From NCBI GenBank assembly GCA_020073365.1, contig JAIQFL010000084.1:1-36037 (forward strand): DNA of 36,037 bases. The letters run 5' to 3'. Of the stretch, positions 24,116-31,115 are shown one piece after another. Position numbers and translations under genes: made by a program. The notes beneath the pieces are model-generated. The model saw only the letters and a list, made by a program, of their open reading frames with translations, did no database searches and was not told the DNA's origin. Position 1 is the first letter of the stretch, and each line of letters opens with the position of its first letter. The DNA is from Terriglobia bacterium (GTDB lineage Bacteria; Acidobacteriota; Terriglobia; Bryobacterales; Bryobacteraceae).

Positions 24116-24426
24116 GACCGCCCGACGGCGGGGCGCCGCCAGCCAGCAACGGCGCGACTTAGGAGAGACGACTCGACTCACTGCGTATGATGCTGGCGCG
24201 ATCGATGCCTGCATAGATCTAATGTCACTCGCACGGACGAGATCGAACCTTGCAGCCAATGAGGATGACCGAGACGATCAGGAGCAACAATGTCTGATTC
24301 GTTTTGTGATTCGAGTCAGCAGTCGGAATTCGAATCGTAAGTCACCGAGCAAAACGAACTCGCAACTCTTCCAGAAGCGACTAAGGCGATGACGTGCACT
24401 TGCGCCAAGACGAAGTGACGCCATAG
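24116..24426. other. 311-bp convergent intergenic region with nested inverted repeats
   Basis: It lies between the ends of the permease pair (plus) and the kinase gene (minus). TTCGTTTTG (24298-24306) pairs with CAAAACGAA (24350-24358), and inside it GATTCGA (24308-24314) pairs with TCGAATC (24330-24336). A bidirectional termination or mRNA 3'-end structure is plausible. No gene is seen. Confidence 0.5.
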
Positions 24427-27042
24427 CTATATCAGACCGACGCGCCGCATCAACTCCTGGAATCTCGGCTCCTCTCGAATTCTGTCAAAGCGCGGATCGA
24501 CCTTCAGCCAAACCATCATAGATGAGTGCTGCTGGTAAGCCTTCTCGAGCAACGTGAGGGCTTGCTCCCGCTCGTCGAGGGCGCAATGGACCAGCGCGAT
24601 CATGCCCGGCGATACCGGATATTTCTTCGCAAGCGTCAGCAGGCGGTTCAGGACTTGCCGGGTCTGGTCCGGTTTGCCGGTCATGGCATCAATGTACGCC
24701 AGGTCCGGCGATAGACTGGGATCCAGGTCCGCAGCCTGGCTTTTCCGGATCGCCTCGATGCCTTTTTCATAATCCCCGCTGTACACGTAGGCCCAACCCA
24801 GTTGGTACTGCGACGACGTATCATTGGGGTGAAGATCGAGGGCCTTCAGGAATTGTGCGATCGCCAGGTCGTAGCGACGCGCATTGGCATAGGCATTGCC
24901 TAGCATCTCGTTGGTCAGCATGGCGAGTGGGTCCGCCTCCAGAGCGAGCCTGGCCTGCCGAATGCTCTCGTCGGCGCGACCCAGATGGCGCGTCATATTG
25001 CAGTACAGCATATGGGCGGTCGGGAAGCCCGGGTTGAGTGCGATGGCCTTTTTAACCTCGTCTTCGACTCCTTTCCAATCCCATTCCTGGTAATGGACCA
25101 CAGCCATCGCCTGGTGAGATTCGGCCAGCGTGTCGTCGAGGGCGAGAGCCTTAGTGGCCGCCTCTCGAGCCTTGGGAATGGTTTCAGCCCACGGTCTGGA
25201 GTCGGTAAAAAGGAAGCCGGTCCAGCACTCGGCGAGGCCCCAATAGGCAGCGGCATAAGACGGGTCCAACTGAATAGCCTGCTCGAAATAGTCGATTGCC
25301 TTCAACAGTGACTCTTCCTTGTATTGATCCCAATAGTAACGTCCGAGCAGGTATGCGTCGAAAGCTGCCGGGACGACCTTATGATTGCGCGCCAGCCGGC
25401 CTGCTTCCTCGGTGGTCACGCGGGCCTGAATCTCACCGGCAATCTCCCGCGCCACGTCCCCTTGCAGCGAGAGCACATCGGTCAACTCACGTTCGTAGGC
25501 CTGGGTCCATAATTGTTGACTGGTAGCGCAATCCACTAACTGCGCCGTGATTCGTACCCGGTTGCCGGAAGACTGCACGCTCCCTACGATTACCGCTTCC
25601 ACTCCCAACTGCTTCGCGACCTCCGGCAGCGGCTGTTTCGTTCCTTTAAACTGCATGACGGACAGACGCGAAATCACTCCCAGCGCGCCGATCTTGCCAA
25701 GATCGGTGATCAGCAGGTCCGTCATTCCGTCGGCAAAGTACTCCTGCTCGGCGTTGCCGGACAAGTTCGTCAGAGGCAGCACGGCCAGCCTGGTGATGCG
25801 TGGGCCGCCGTAGCTGAAAATCCGATTACGCCATTTATTCGGCAGCAATTCCCAAAGCGCCAGCAACCCTCCAGCCGCGGCCACGCTGCCGCCCAATTGC
25901 AGGACGCGGCGTCGCGGCAGATTCCGCTTACGCTGATCTTCGCCACCCGCGTCCTGCCCTTTAAGAGCTGCCTCGAGGTGGGAGATGAGCTCGCTTGCCG
26001 ATTGAAAGCGTCGCGCCGGATCCTTTTCCAGGCAGCGGCGGACCAGGCGGTTGGCGGCCGGGTCCGCCAGGTCCGGCGGCTCCGTATTCAGAATCGCGAT
26101 GAGGGTGTCGATTGCCGAGGACCCCTGGAAAGTGCGGTTGCCGGCCAGCATCTCATGCAGGATGGTGCCGAACGAAAAAATATCCGTGCGATGGTCCAGC
26201 GGCTCGCCGCGCACCTGTTCCGGCGACATGTACCCCGCCGTCCCCATCATCCGGCCCGGCTCGGTCGTCACCGATACCGCGGCGGCTTCGGGATGCGTTG
26301 CCGGTTCGGATAGCTTGGCCAGACCGAAGTCCAGAATCTTGATCCGGCCTTCGTGCGTGACCCACAGGTTCTCAGGCTTCAAATCGCGATGCACGACGCC
26401 CTTTTGGTGCGCCGCGGCGAGTCCGTGAACGATTTGTATGGCGTATTCGTGCGCCGTGCGCCGCGGTAGCGCCGTGCCGCCCAGCCGCGCACGGAGGTTC
26501 TGCCCCTCCAGATACTCCATGGCGATGAACGGACGGCCGTCCATCTCGCCGACGTCGTAGACCGTGCAGATATTGGGATGGCTCAGAGCCGAGGCAGCGC
26601 GGGCCTCGCGCTCGAACCGCTCCACTGCCGCCCGGTCGCTCAAGAATTCCCTGGCCAGAAACTTGAGCGCCACGGCACGTCTCAGTCGCGTATCCCACCC
26701 GCGGTAGACTTCTCCCATACCCCCTGCGCCGAGCAGGGCATCGATGCGATAAGGGCCTACCGTACGGCCCGGGAGCGTCGCCGAATCACCGGCAGCCAGG
26801 GCCCGTGCCGCCGCTTCCAGGGCGGGCGTTTCCAGAAACGCGTTGGCCCGATTCTCCTGTGCCAGCAGCGACTCGACTTCGCGGCGGAGCTCCCGATCGT
26901 CGCCGCAAGCAGAATCCAGATGAGCCGTGCGCCGGGCCCCGGTGAGTTCGAGCGCAGCGATGACGATCTCCTCGATCTGTCTGCGCCGCTCCGATACCTG
27001 TTCGTCCGGTCGCGACGACTTGGAATTCGCTTCTTGGGCCAT
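24427..27042 (-). CDS. Ser/Thr protein kinase with TolB/FlgO-like and TPR domains
   Basis: An 871-residue membrane-spanning kinase. The Hanks-type domain (about 97-360) shows the Gly-rich loop LLGAGGMGEVYRG, Lys127 in VALKF, HRDLKPEN (218-225), DFG (238-240) and the activation-loop end GTAGYMSPEQVRG. After a basic linker comes one transmembrane helix (about 379-400). The extracytoplasmic part begins with a FlgO/TolB-N-like domain (RLAVLPLTNLSGNAEQEYFA onward), followed by tetratricopeptide repeats (AIDYFEQAIQLDPSYAAAYW; AIAQFLKALDLHPNDTSSQY). This architecture with an upstream ECF sigma gene is common in Acidobacteria. The start MAQEANSKSS is shared with a stub at 30222. Its sigma partner here is reduced to a stub. 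Confidence 0.93.
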   Translation of the reverse strand: MAQEANSKSSRPDEQVSERRRQIEEIVIAALELTGARRTAHLDSACGDDRELRREVESLLAQENRANAFLETPALEAAARALAAGDSATLPGRTVGPYRIDALLGAGGMGEVYRGWDTRLRRAVALKFLAREFLSDRAAVERFEREARAASALSHPNICTVYDVGEMDGRPFIAMEYLEGQNLRARLGGTALPRRTAHEYAIQIVHGLAAAHQKGVVHRDLKPENLWVTHEGRIKILDFGLAKLSEPATHPEAAAVSVTTEPGRMMGTAGYMSPEQVRGEPLDHRTDIFSFGTILHEMLAGNRTFQGSSAIDTLIAILNTEPPDLADPAANRLVRRCLEKDPARRFQSASELISHLEAALKGQDAGGEDQRKRNLPRRRVLQLGGSVAAAGGLLALWELLPNKWRNRIFSYGGPRITRLAVLPLTNLSGNAEQEYFADGMTDLLITDLGKIGALGVISRLSVMQFKGTKQPLPEVAKQLGVEAVIVGSVQSSGNRVRITAQLVDCATSQQLWTQAYERELTDVLSLQGDVAREIAGEIQARVTTEEAGRLARNHKVVPAAFDAYLLGRYYWDQYKEESLLKAIDYFEQAIQLDPSYAAAYWGLAECWTGFLFTDSRPWAETIPKAREAATKALALDDTLAESHQAMAVVHYQEWDWKGVEDEVKKAIALNPGFPTAHMLYCNMTRHLGRADESIRQARLALEADPLAMLTNEMLGNAYANARRYDLAIAQFLKALDLHPNDTSSQYQLGWAYVYSGDYEKGIEAIRKSQAADLDPSLSPDLAYIDAMTGKPDQTRQVLNRLLTLAKKYPVSPGMIALVHCALDEREQALTLLEKAYQQHSSMMVWLKVDPRFDRIREEPRFQELMRRVGLI

Positions 27043-27053
27043 GACGCGTCGAT

Positions 27054-27066
27054 GCTCAGTATATAC
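27054..27066 (-). promoter_or_regulatory. conserved TATACTGAGC element upstream of kinase gene
   Basis: Read on the minus strand, GTATATACTGAGC ends 11 bases before the kinase ATG. TATACT fits a -10 hexamer (27063-27058) with a very short leader, and a TTGGCT about 18 bases further upstream could be its -35. Near-identical strings precede the sigma stub, the kinase stub and the intact sigma gene. Confidence 0.5.
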
Positions 27067-27107
27067 GAAGAGGTATTTTCGAGCCAACTTTCGGTCGGCT
27101 TCATCGG

Positions 27108-27275
27108 CTTCAGCGTGTGATCGGGCCGCTCGCGGGCCATATAGCGACGGGCGAGACCTCGCAACTCGGTGTCAACGATCCGCGCCAGTTGGTCGAAGGC
27201 CGCCCGGTCTCCCCGGCGCCAGGCTCGCAGCAGCCCGGTCACTTCTTCCGGTCTCGAATCCGCATCCTGGGCCAT
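27108..27275 (-). pseudogene. ECF sigma factor stub (N-terminal about 56 residues)
   Basis: Starting at ATG 27275, the frame reads MAQDADSRPEEVTGLLRAW and continues to RRYMARERPDHTL, closely matching residues 1-56 of the intact ECF sigma factor at 30309-30902. Similarity ends in the middle of region 2, and the sequence joins the leader of the kinase gene, so regions 2.3 to 4 are missing. The remaining frame runs on out of register through the kinase start. A deletion between sigma and kinase genes is the simplest cause. Confidence 0.8.
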
Positions 27276-27283
27276 GACAGTTT

Positions 27284-27295
27284 GACGCTCAGTAT
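27284..27295 (-). promoter_or_regulatory. TGAGCGTC element upstream of sigma stub
   Basis: ATACTGAGCGTC on the minus strand, 8 bases before the stub ATG; the hexamer here is GATACT, weaker than in the other three copies. Sequence further upstream (27300-27366) is also related to 30945-31006 upstream of the intact sigma gene. Confidence 0.45.
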
Positions 27296-27392
27296 CACCT
27301 TCGGTCCGCGTTACGGTTTTCGCGACTGACTGGCGCTATTCCTATTTGAGGACGCCAACGACTTGAGCGGACAACAAAGGAGAGGAAAGAAA

Positions 27393-28451
27393 ATGAAGCA
27401 AGTATCGAAAAGTATGTCAAAACAAATGGCTTCGTTCGCGGTGGCAGCCATCCTGACGGCCGGAGCTACTGCCATGACGCTTCAGGCCAAAGAATGGCAG
27501 GCAACCGTGGGCGCGGAGAGCCCCGGTGGGGGAAGCCAGGCTCTGGCCTTTTTGCCGAATGAATTTTGGGTCCATACCGGCGACAGCATCCGTTGGACTT
27601 TTCCGACGCATGAGCGCCATACGCTCACCTTTTTGACACCCGGCCAGACACGGCCTCCTGCTTTTGGTCCCGTCTTCGGCGTCCCCGTCGGGTGCCCAGG
27701 GGTTGGGGTTACACCCGATGGATCGAGCTTTAATGGGACGGCGTGCGTCAGCACGGGAGTCTTGCTGCCCGATGATAATTTGGGGCCAACGGCAAGCGCG
27801 CCAACCTATTCCGTGACCTTCCCGGCGCACGGCAACTTCAAGTTTGTTTGCCTGGTTCACGCGGATATGACCGGAGTGGTCCACGTTCTCAACGCGTCCG
27901 AGTCCCTCCCCCACAACCAGGACTTCTATGACCGTCAGGTGCAACGCGAGAGCGCGCTGTTGCTTGCGGAAGCCTCTCGCCTGGAGGGCCTGGGAACTGG
28001 GCAACAGGACCTAACGCAGAGCAACGACGTGGCCGCCGGTATCGGCGTAATCGTAACGACAACTGGAGCCGGTTCACAGACTGCATCGTTGATGCACTTC
28101 CTGCGGGACACGATTGTCGTGCAGGTCGGCGACACCGTTGAGTGGACGAGTCTCGACCCGTCGATCAACCATACGGTGACCTTTGGGACGGAGCCTGCGG
28201 ATCCCCGGCCGCCTTCGACAAATCTGCTGCCACCAGCCTCGGACGGGGCCAGGCAGGCGGTAATCAGCTCGCCTGCGGACAGTGTGAATTCGGGATTCTT
28301 GTCTCCTGCGCCGCAAGATAGGGCGAACCTGGCCCAGTCGTCTCCGGGTGTAACACGTTTTCGCGTGACCTTCACATCTCCAGGGATTTTCAATTACATC
28401 TGTGCCGTTCATGACCAGCTCGGCATGAAAGGGACGGTTATTGTTCACTGA
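27393..28451 (+). CDS. secreted protein with two cupredoxin-like domains
   Basis: A 352-residue exported protein; the signal peptide covers about residues 1-33. Each half ends in a copper-site-like pattern of the plastocyanin/azurin family. FVCLVHADMTG (about 151-161) and YICAVHDQLGM (about 334-344) provide Cys, His and Met, and upstream His residues in THERHTLTF and SINHTVTFG provide the remaining ligand. The first domain has a long insert with two further cysteines. It is likely a periplasmic or cell-surface copper electron carrier. The SCO1-like gene follows by 13 bases, so copper handling is a shared theme. The ATG at 27393 follows an AGGAGAGGAAAG purine-rich leader. Confidence 0.83.
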   Translation: MKQVSKSMSKQMASFAVAAILTAGATAMTLQAKEWQATVGAESPGGGSQALAFLPNEFWVHTGDSIRWTFPTHERHTLTFLTPGQTRPPAFGPVFGVPVGCPGVGVTPDGSSFNGTACVSTGVLLPDDNLGPTASAPTYSVTFPAHGNFKFVCLVHADMTGVVHVLNASESLPHNQDFYDRQVQRESALLLAEASRLEGLGTGQQDLTQSNDVAAGIGVIVTTTGAGSQTASLMHFLRDTIVVQVGDTVEWTSLDPSINHTVTFGTEPADPRPPSTNLLPPASDGARQAVISSPADSVNSGFLSPAPQDRANLAQSSPGVTRFRVTFTSPGIFNYICAVHDQLGMKGTVIVH

Positions 28452-28464
28452 CAGGAGGCTCCCA

Positions 28465-29070
28465 ATGAAGTCACGCTTTCCCGGTTTATTCCTCACTCTC
28501 GCGCTTTTGGCGCCGGCGCAACCGTACGAAGCCGCCTCGTACCGGGGCGGCCTGGTCACACCGCCCCTGCCGAAACCGAGATTTGTTCTCACTGACACCT
28601 CCGGTGCTCCGTTTGATTTCTGGAACAGAACCCAGGGGTCGGTCACGCTTCTCTTTTTCGGCTATACCTATTGTCCGGATCAGTGTCCCATGCACATGGC
28701 GAATATTGGCGTAGCTCTGAAGAAACTGCCCTCCGGTATTGCCGATCAGGTCAAGCTCGTTTTTGTTACCACCGATCCCGCACGGGACACCGCGGTGGAA
28801 CTGCGCCGGTGGCTCGACAATTTCGACAAACACTTTGTCGGCCTCACGGGAACCGAAGCTGCCCTAGAGGCGGTCCAGAAGGCTGCGGGGGTTCCTACGG
28901 CCCGGAAAACAGCGCTTCGCGACGGCAACTACTCCGTTGCGCACGCCAATTTTGTTGTTGCGTACACCAAAGACAACCTGGCCCATGTTATCTATCCCGG
29001 CGGAGTAAGCAAAGACGATTGGGTCCACGACCTTCCCCTCTTGATTAAAGAAACCTGGTCGCACCCCTAA
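28465..29070 (+). CDS. SCO1/SenC-family copper chaperone-like protein
   Basis: A 201-residue exported thioredoxin-fold protein. The signal peptide covers about residues 1-24. The copper/thiol motif YCPDQCP gives Cys70 and Cys74 (CXXXC), and the conserved distal His is His160 in VAHANF. KLVFVTTDPARDT and the PARKT region are further family features. SCO proteins deliver copper to the CuA centre of cytochrome oxidase or act as thiol oxidoreductases. No oxidase gene is in the window. The partner is probably the cupredoxin encoded 13 bases upstream. AGGAGG lies about 7 bases before the ATG. Confidence 0.9.
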   Translation: MKSRFPGLFLTLALLAPAQPYEAASYRGGLVTPPLPKPRFVLTDTSGAPFDFWNRTQGSVTLLFFGYTYCPDQCPMHMANIGVALKKLPSGIADQVKLVFVTTDPARDTAVELRRWLDNFDKHFVGLTGTEAALEAVQKAAGVPTARKTALRDGNYSVAHANFVVAYTKDNLAHVIYPGGVSKDDWVHDLPLLIKETWSHP

Positions 29071-29089
29071 AGAGCCGATTGCAGCGAAT

Positions 29090-29122
29090 CGGGCGGGATT
29101 TGTTCCACGAGAATCCCGCCCG
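29090..29122. terminator. hairpin between convergent genes
   Basis: An 11-bp perfect stem (29090-29100 with 29112-29122) with an 11-base loop, GC-rich (CGGGCGGGATT against AATCCCGCCCG). It lies between the ends of the SCO1-like gene and the convergent outer-membrane gene. There is no T-run, so termination is inferred from position only. Confidence 0.45.
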
Positions 29123-29199
29123 TACCGGGGGCTTCACGGCGGATCAATCCGGCGGAGCGGTGTCGGCGGGGGCACCGTTGGATGAGTGGCGGGGGCAAT

Positions 29200-30114
29200 T
29201 CAGCGGTGCGATCCGCCTAACCGGAACGGCATGCTGAAACCGATTGTGAAGGCTCTTCCGGCATGCGTATCCGTGCCGCTGACGAATGCAGTGTAGGCGG
29301 CGAACAGATCAGCCCGAGGGAGCGAGTAGGCGAGGGCTCCACCGGCCCGCCAGTAATTGTCCCGTAGAAAACGGTCGTGCTGGTACAACAGCTCCGGTGT
29401 ATTGACTTCACCCGGGAACACCAGGTCGGCGGGTGGCGGAGATCCGAAGCGCAGCCCGCCATGCGTGCGCTGCCAGAACGCCTGGCCACGGACCGATAGT
29501 TTTCTCTTCACCAAATAGGCGACTTCCGCGCTGGCATTGCTGCGGTTGCTGGAGATGCCCAGCACTCTCTCGACAAACGCGTAGGAGTAGCGGCCCTGCA
29601 CCACCAGGTTGCGGGAAATCGCGTCCAGGCGCCGGCCGGCGTCCACCCCGATGCGCACCTCTCTGAGGTCGCGCCCCAACGCGCTCTCACCCCGGAAATT
29701 GTAGTCGTGGCTGGGTACGCCGAGCGAGACGGATGGCGTCAGCGCAAAAACGCCACTTGCCAGGTTGTAGCGCGCGGTAATGCCAAAGTCCTGCAAACCC
29801 GATTGCCAGCAGTGGCATTGGTCCACCGGAAGATAGGGAATTGGGGGCGCAGGCGGATTCGGATCCGTGTATTTCGCGAATACATACGGCAGACCGGCGG
29901 TCAACGACAGCCGGTTGGTGAGGGCGTATTCGGCCTCTAGGTAGAGCGACATGTCGAGGCTGGTCCCGTGTGGCACGAGCACACCGTTGGTGCGACGATG
30001 ACCTGTGTTGTCGATTGTCTGGTAGGTGAAGCTGATGGAGCCCTCTCCACGAGGCGGCACCCAGGCCTGAGCTTTCGCGGGATTCGTGGTTGTCAGCCAC
30101 AGTGCCATGGCCAT
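29200..30114 (-). CDS. putative outer-membrane beta-barrel protein
   Basis: A 304-residue protein with barrel-like alternation throughout (SISFTYQTIDN, MSLYLEAEYALTNRLSLTAG, GITARYNLASGVFALTPSVS, VVQGRYSYAFVERVLG) and an aromatic C-terminal strand FTIGFSMPFRL before a short tail. The start is taken at ATG 30114 (MAMALWLTTTNPAKA/QAW), which gives an unusually short signal peptide. Upstream in the same frame lies a kinase remnant, so the original 5' end may have been lost and the frame is open for another 79 codons. Function unknown; it lies convergent to the cupredoxin/SCO genes. Confidence 0.7.
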   Translation of the reverse strand: MAMALWLTTTNPAKAQAWVPPRGEGSISFTYQTIDNTGHRRTNGVLVPHGTSLDMSLYLEAEYALTNRLSLTAGLPYVFAKYTDPNPPAPPIPYLPVDQCHCWQSGLQDFGITARYNLASGVFALTPSVSLGVPSHDYNFRGESALGRDLREVRIGVDAGRRLDAISRNLVVQGRYSYAFVERVLGISSNRSNASAEVAYLVKRKLSVRGQAFWQRTHGGLRFGSPPPADLVFPGEVNTPELLYQHDRFLRDNYWRAGGALAYSLPRADLFAAYTAFVSGTDTHAGRAFTIGFSMPFRLGGSHR

Positions 30115-30222
30115 GAAGATCGTGACGGTGTTCGGGTGGTTGACGCGGGAAGCGCGCTCCGCTGCCGCCCGGTCGCTCTGTTCGTCCGTTCGCGACGACT
30201 TGGAATTCGCTTCTTGGGCCAT
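30115..30222 (-). pseudogene. Ser/Thr kinase stub fused in frame to the outer-membrane gene
   Basis: From ATG 30222 the frame reads MAQEANSKSSRTDEQ, matching the kinase start at 27042 nearly exactly. It then jumps to SDRAAAERASRVNHPNTVT, which corresponds to kinase-lobe residues around 135-160 (SDRAAVER, then SHPNICTV). About 120 kinase residues between these are missing, and everything after is replaced by the outer-membrane protein. The leader upstream is homologous to that of the intact kinase. It is the mirror image of the sigma stub at 27108-27275. Confidence 0.75.
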
Positions 30223-30230
30223 GACGGGCC

Positions 30231-30243
30231 GACGCTCAGTATA
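30231..30243 (-). promoter_or_regulatory. conserved TATACTGAGCGTC element upstream of kinase stub
   Basis: TATACTGAGCGTC on the minus strand, 8 bases before the kinase-stub ATG, with TATACT at 30243-30238. If it is a working promoter it would now drive the outer-membrane protein gene through the stub. Confidence 0.5.
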
Positions 30244-30308
30244 TACCAGGAGGGATTCTTTTCGAGCCACTTTCGATCCCACTTTGGCGGCCGGGGTCAG
30301 ATGTGGTA

Positions 30309-30902
30309 CTAGCCCGGTGTTTCTTTCGGGCCCATCTCGCGTAGCAGCCATAGCTTCGCCAGCTTCCAGTCGCGCAGGACCGTGTCCGGCGAAACGTCGA
30401 GCGACTGGGCGATCTCATCGGTGGTAAGGCCGCCAAAAAACTTCATCTCCACCACCTGGCATTTGCGGGCATCCTCCGATGCCAATGCGTTGAGGGCGTC
30501 GTCCAGAGCCAGCAACGCGGCGTCTTGCTGCGCCCCGAGATTGGCACACTCTTCGAGAGACAGGCGCTGAGGGGTTCCGCCACGCTTACGGCGGTCCCGC
30601 GCGCGCGCGAAATCCACCAGCACGCGCCGCATCACCTGCGCCGAGATGGCGAAGAAATGGATGCGGTTCTTCCAGTGCAGGTTGCGGAAATCGGCGAGCC
30701 GCATATAGGCCTCGTGCACCAGCGCGGTCGCCTGCAACGTGTGATCCGGCCGCTCGCGGGCCATATAGTGGCGGGCGAGACGGCGCAACTCGGTGTAAAC
30801 GATCGGCGCCAGTTGGTCGAAGGCTGCCTGGTCTCCACGGCTCCATGCGTGCAGCAGCTCCGTTACTTCTTCCGGAGATTTCGAATCCGCATCTCGGGCC
30901 AT
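30309..30902 (-). CDS. ECF-type RNA polymerase sigma factor (PF07638/TIGR02999 type)
   Basis: A 197-residue sigma factor. Region 2 spans about residues 8-80, with LLHAWSRGDQAAFDQLAPIV, YTELRRLARHYMARERPDHT and LQATALVHEAYMRLAD. RIHFFAISAQVMRRVLVDFA follows, and region 4 is near 135-190 with VVEMKFFGGLTTDEIAQSLD and DVSPDTVLRDWKLAKLWL. This subgroup is typical of Acidobacteria and Planctomycetes and is usually followed by a Ser/Thr kinase gene. Here the kinase is only a stub. The start MARDADSK aligns with the sigma stub start at 27275; an upstream ATG at 30926 (MYTERQPA) lies inside the conserved promoter-like element and is disfavoured. Divergent neighbour: the haloperoxidase gene. Confidence 0.9.
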   Translation of the reverse strand: MARDADSKSPEEVTELLHAWSRGDQAAFDQLAPIVYTELRRLARHYMARERPDHTLQATALVHEAYMRLADFRNLHWKNRIHFFAISAQVMRRVLVDFARARDRRKRGGTPQRLSLEECANLGAQQDAALLALDDALNALASEDARKCQVVEMKFFGGLTTDEIAQSLDVSPDTVLRDWKLAKLWLLREMGPKETPG

Positions 30903-30910
30903 GGCAGGTT

Positions 30911-30923
30911 GACGCTCAGTATA
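30911..30923 (-). promoter_or_regulatory. conserved TATACTGAGCGTC element upstream of ECF sigma gene
   Basis: TATACTGAGCGTC on the minus strand, 8 bases before the sigma ATG, with TATACT at 30923-30918. The sequence beyond (30945-31006) is homologous to 27300-27366. A hairpin (31048-31064, GCCGGCC and GGCCGGC) lies further upstream, in the leader of the divergent haloperoxidase gene. Confidence 0.5.
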
Positions 30924-31115
30924 CACCGCCGAAAAAAATATTAGTGCACGTTACGGTCTTCACGACCGGCTGACGCTATTCCATTTTGAAGACGCCAGCG
31001 GCTTCATGTTGCGGCGAATGGAGAGCTGTTCGTCACGGCTGAATCACGCGCCGGCCGCAGGCCGGCAAAACAAGACCGGCTCAACCAAGACTCAAATCAA
31101 GGAAGGACAACGGCT

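Noticed and set aside
24116..24426. Possible tRNA or small RNA gene
   Set aside because: No cloverleaf or T-loop consensus could be assembled from the stems; only generic inverted repeats are seen.
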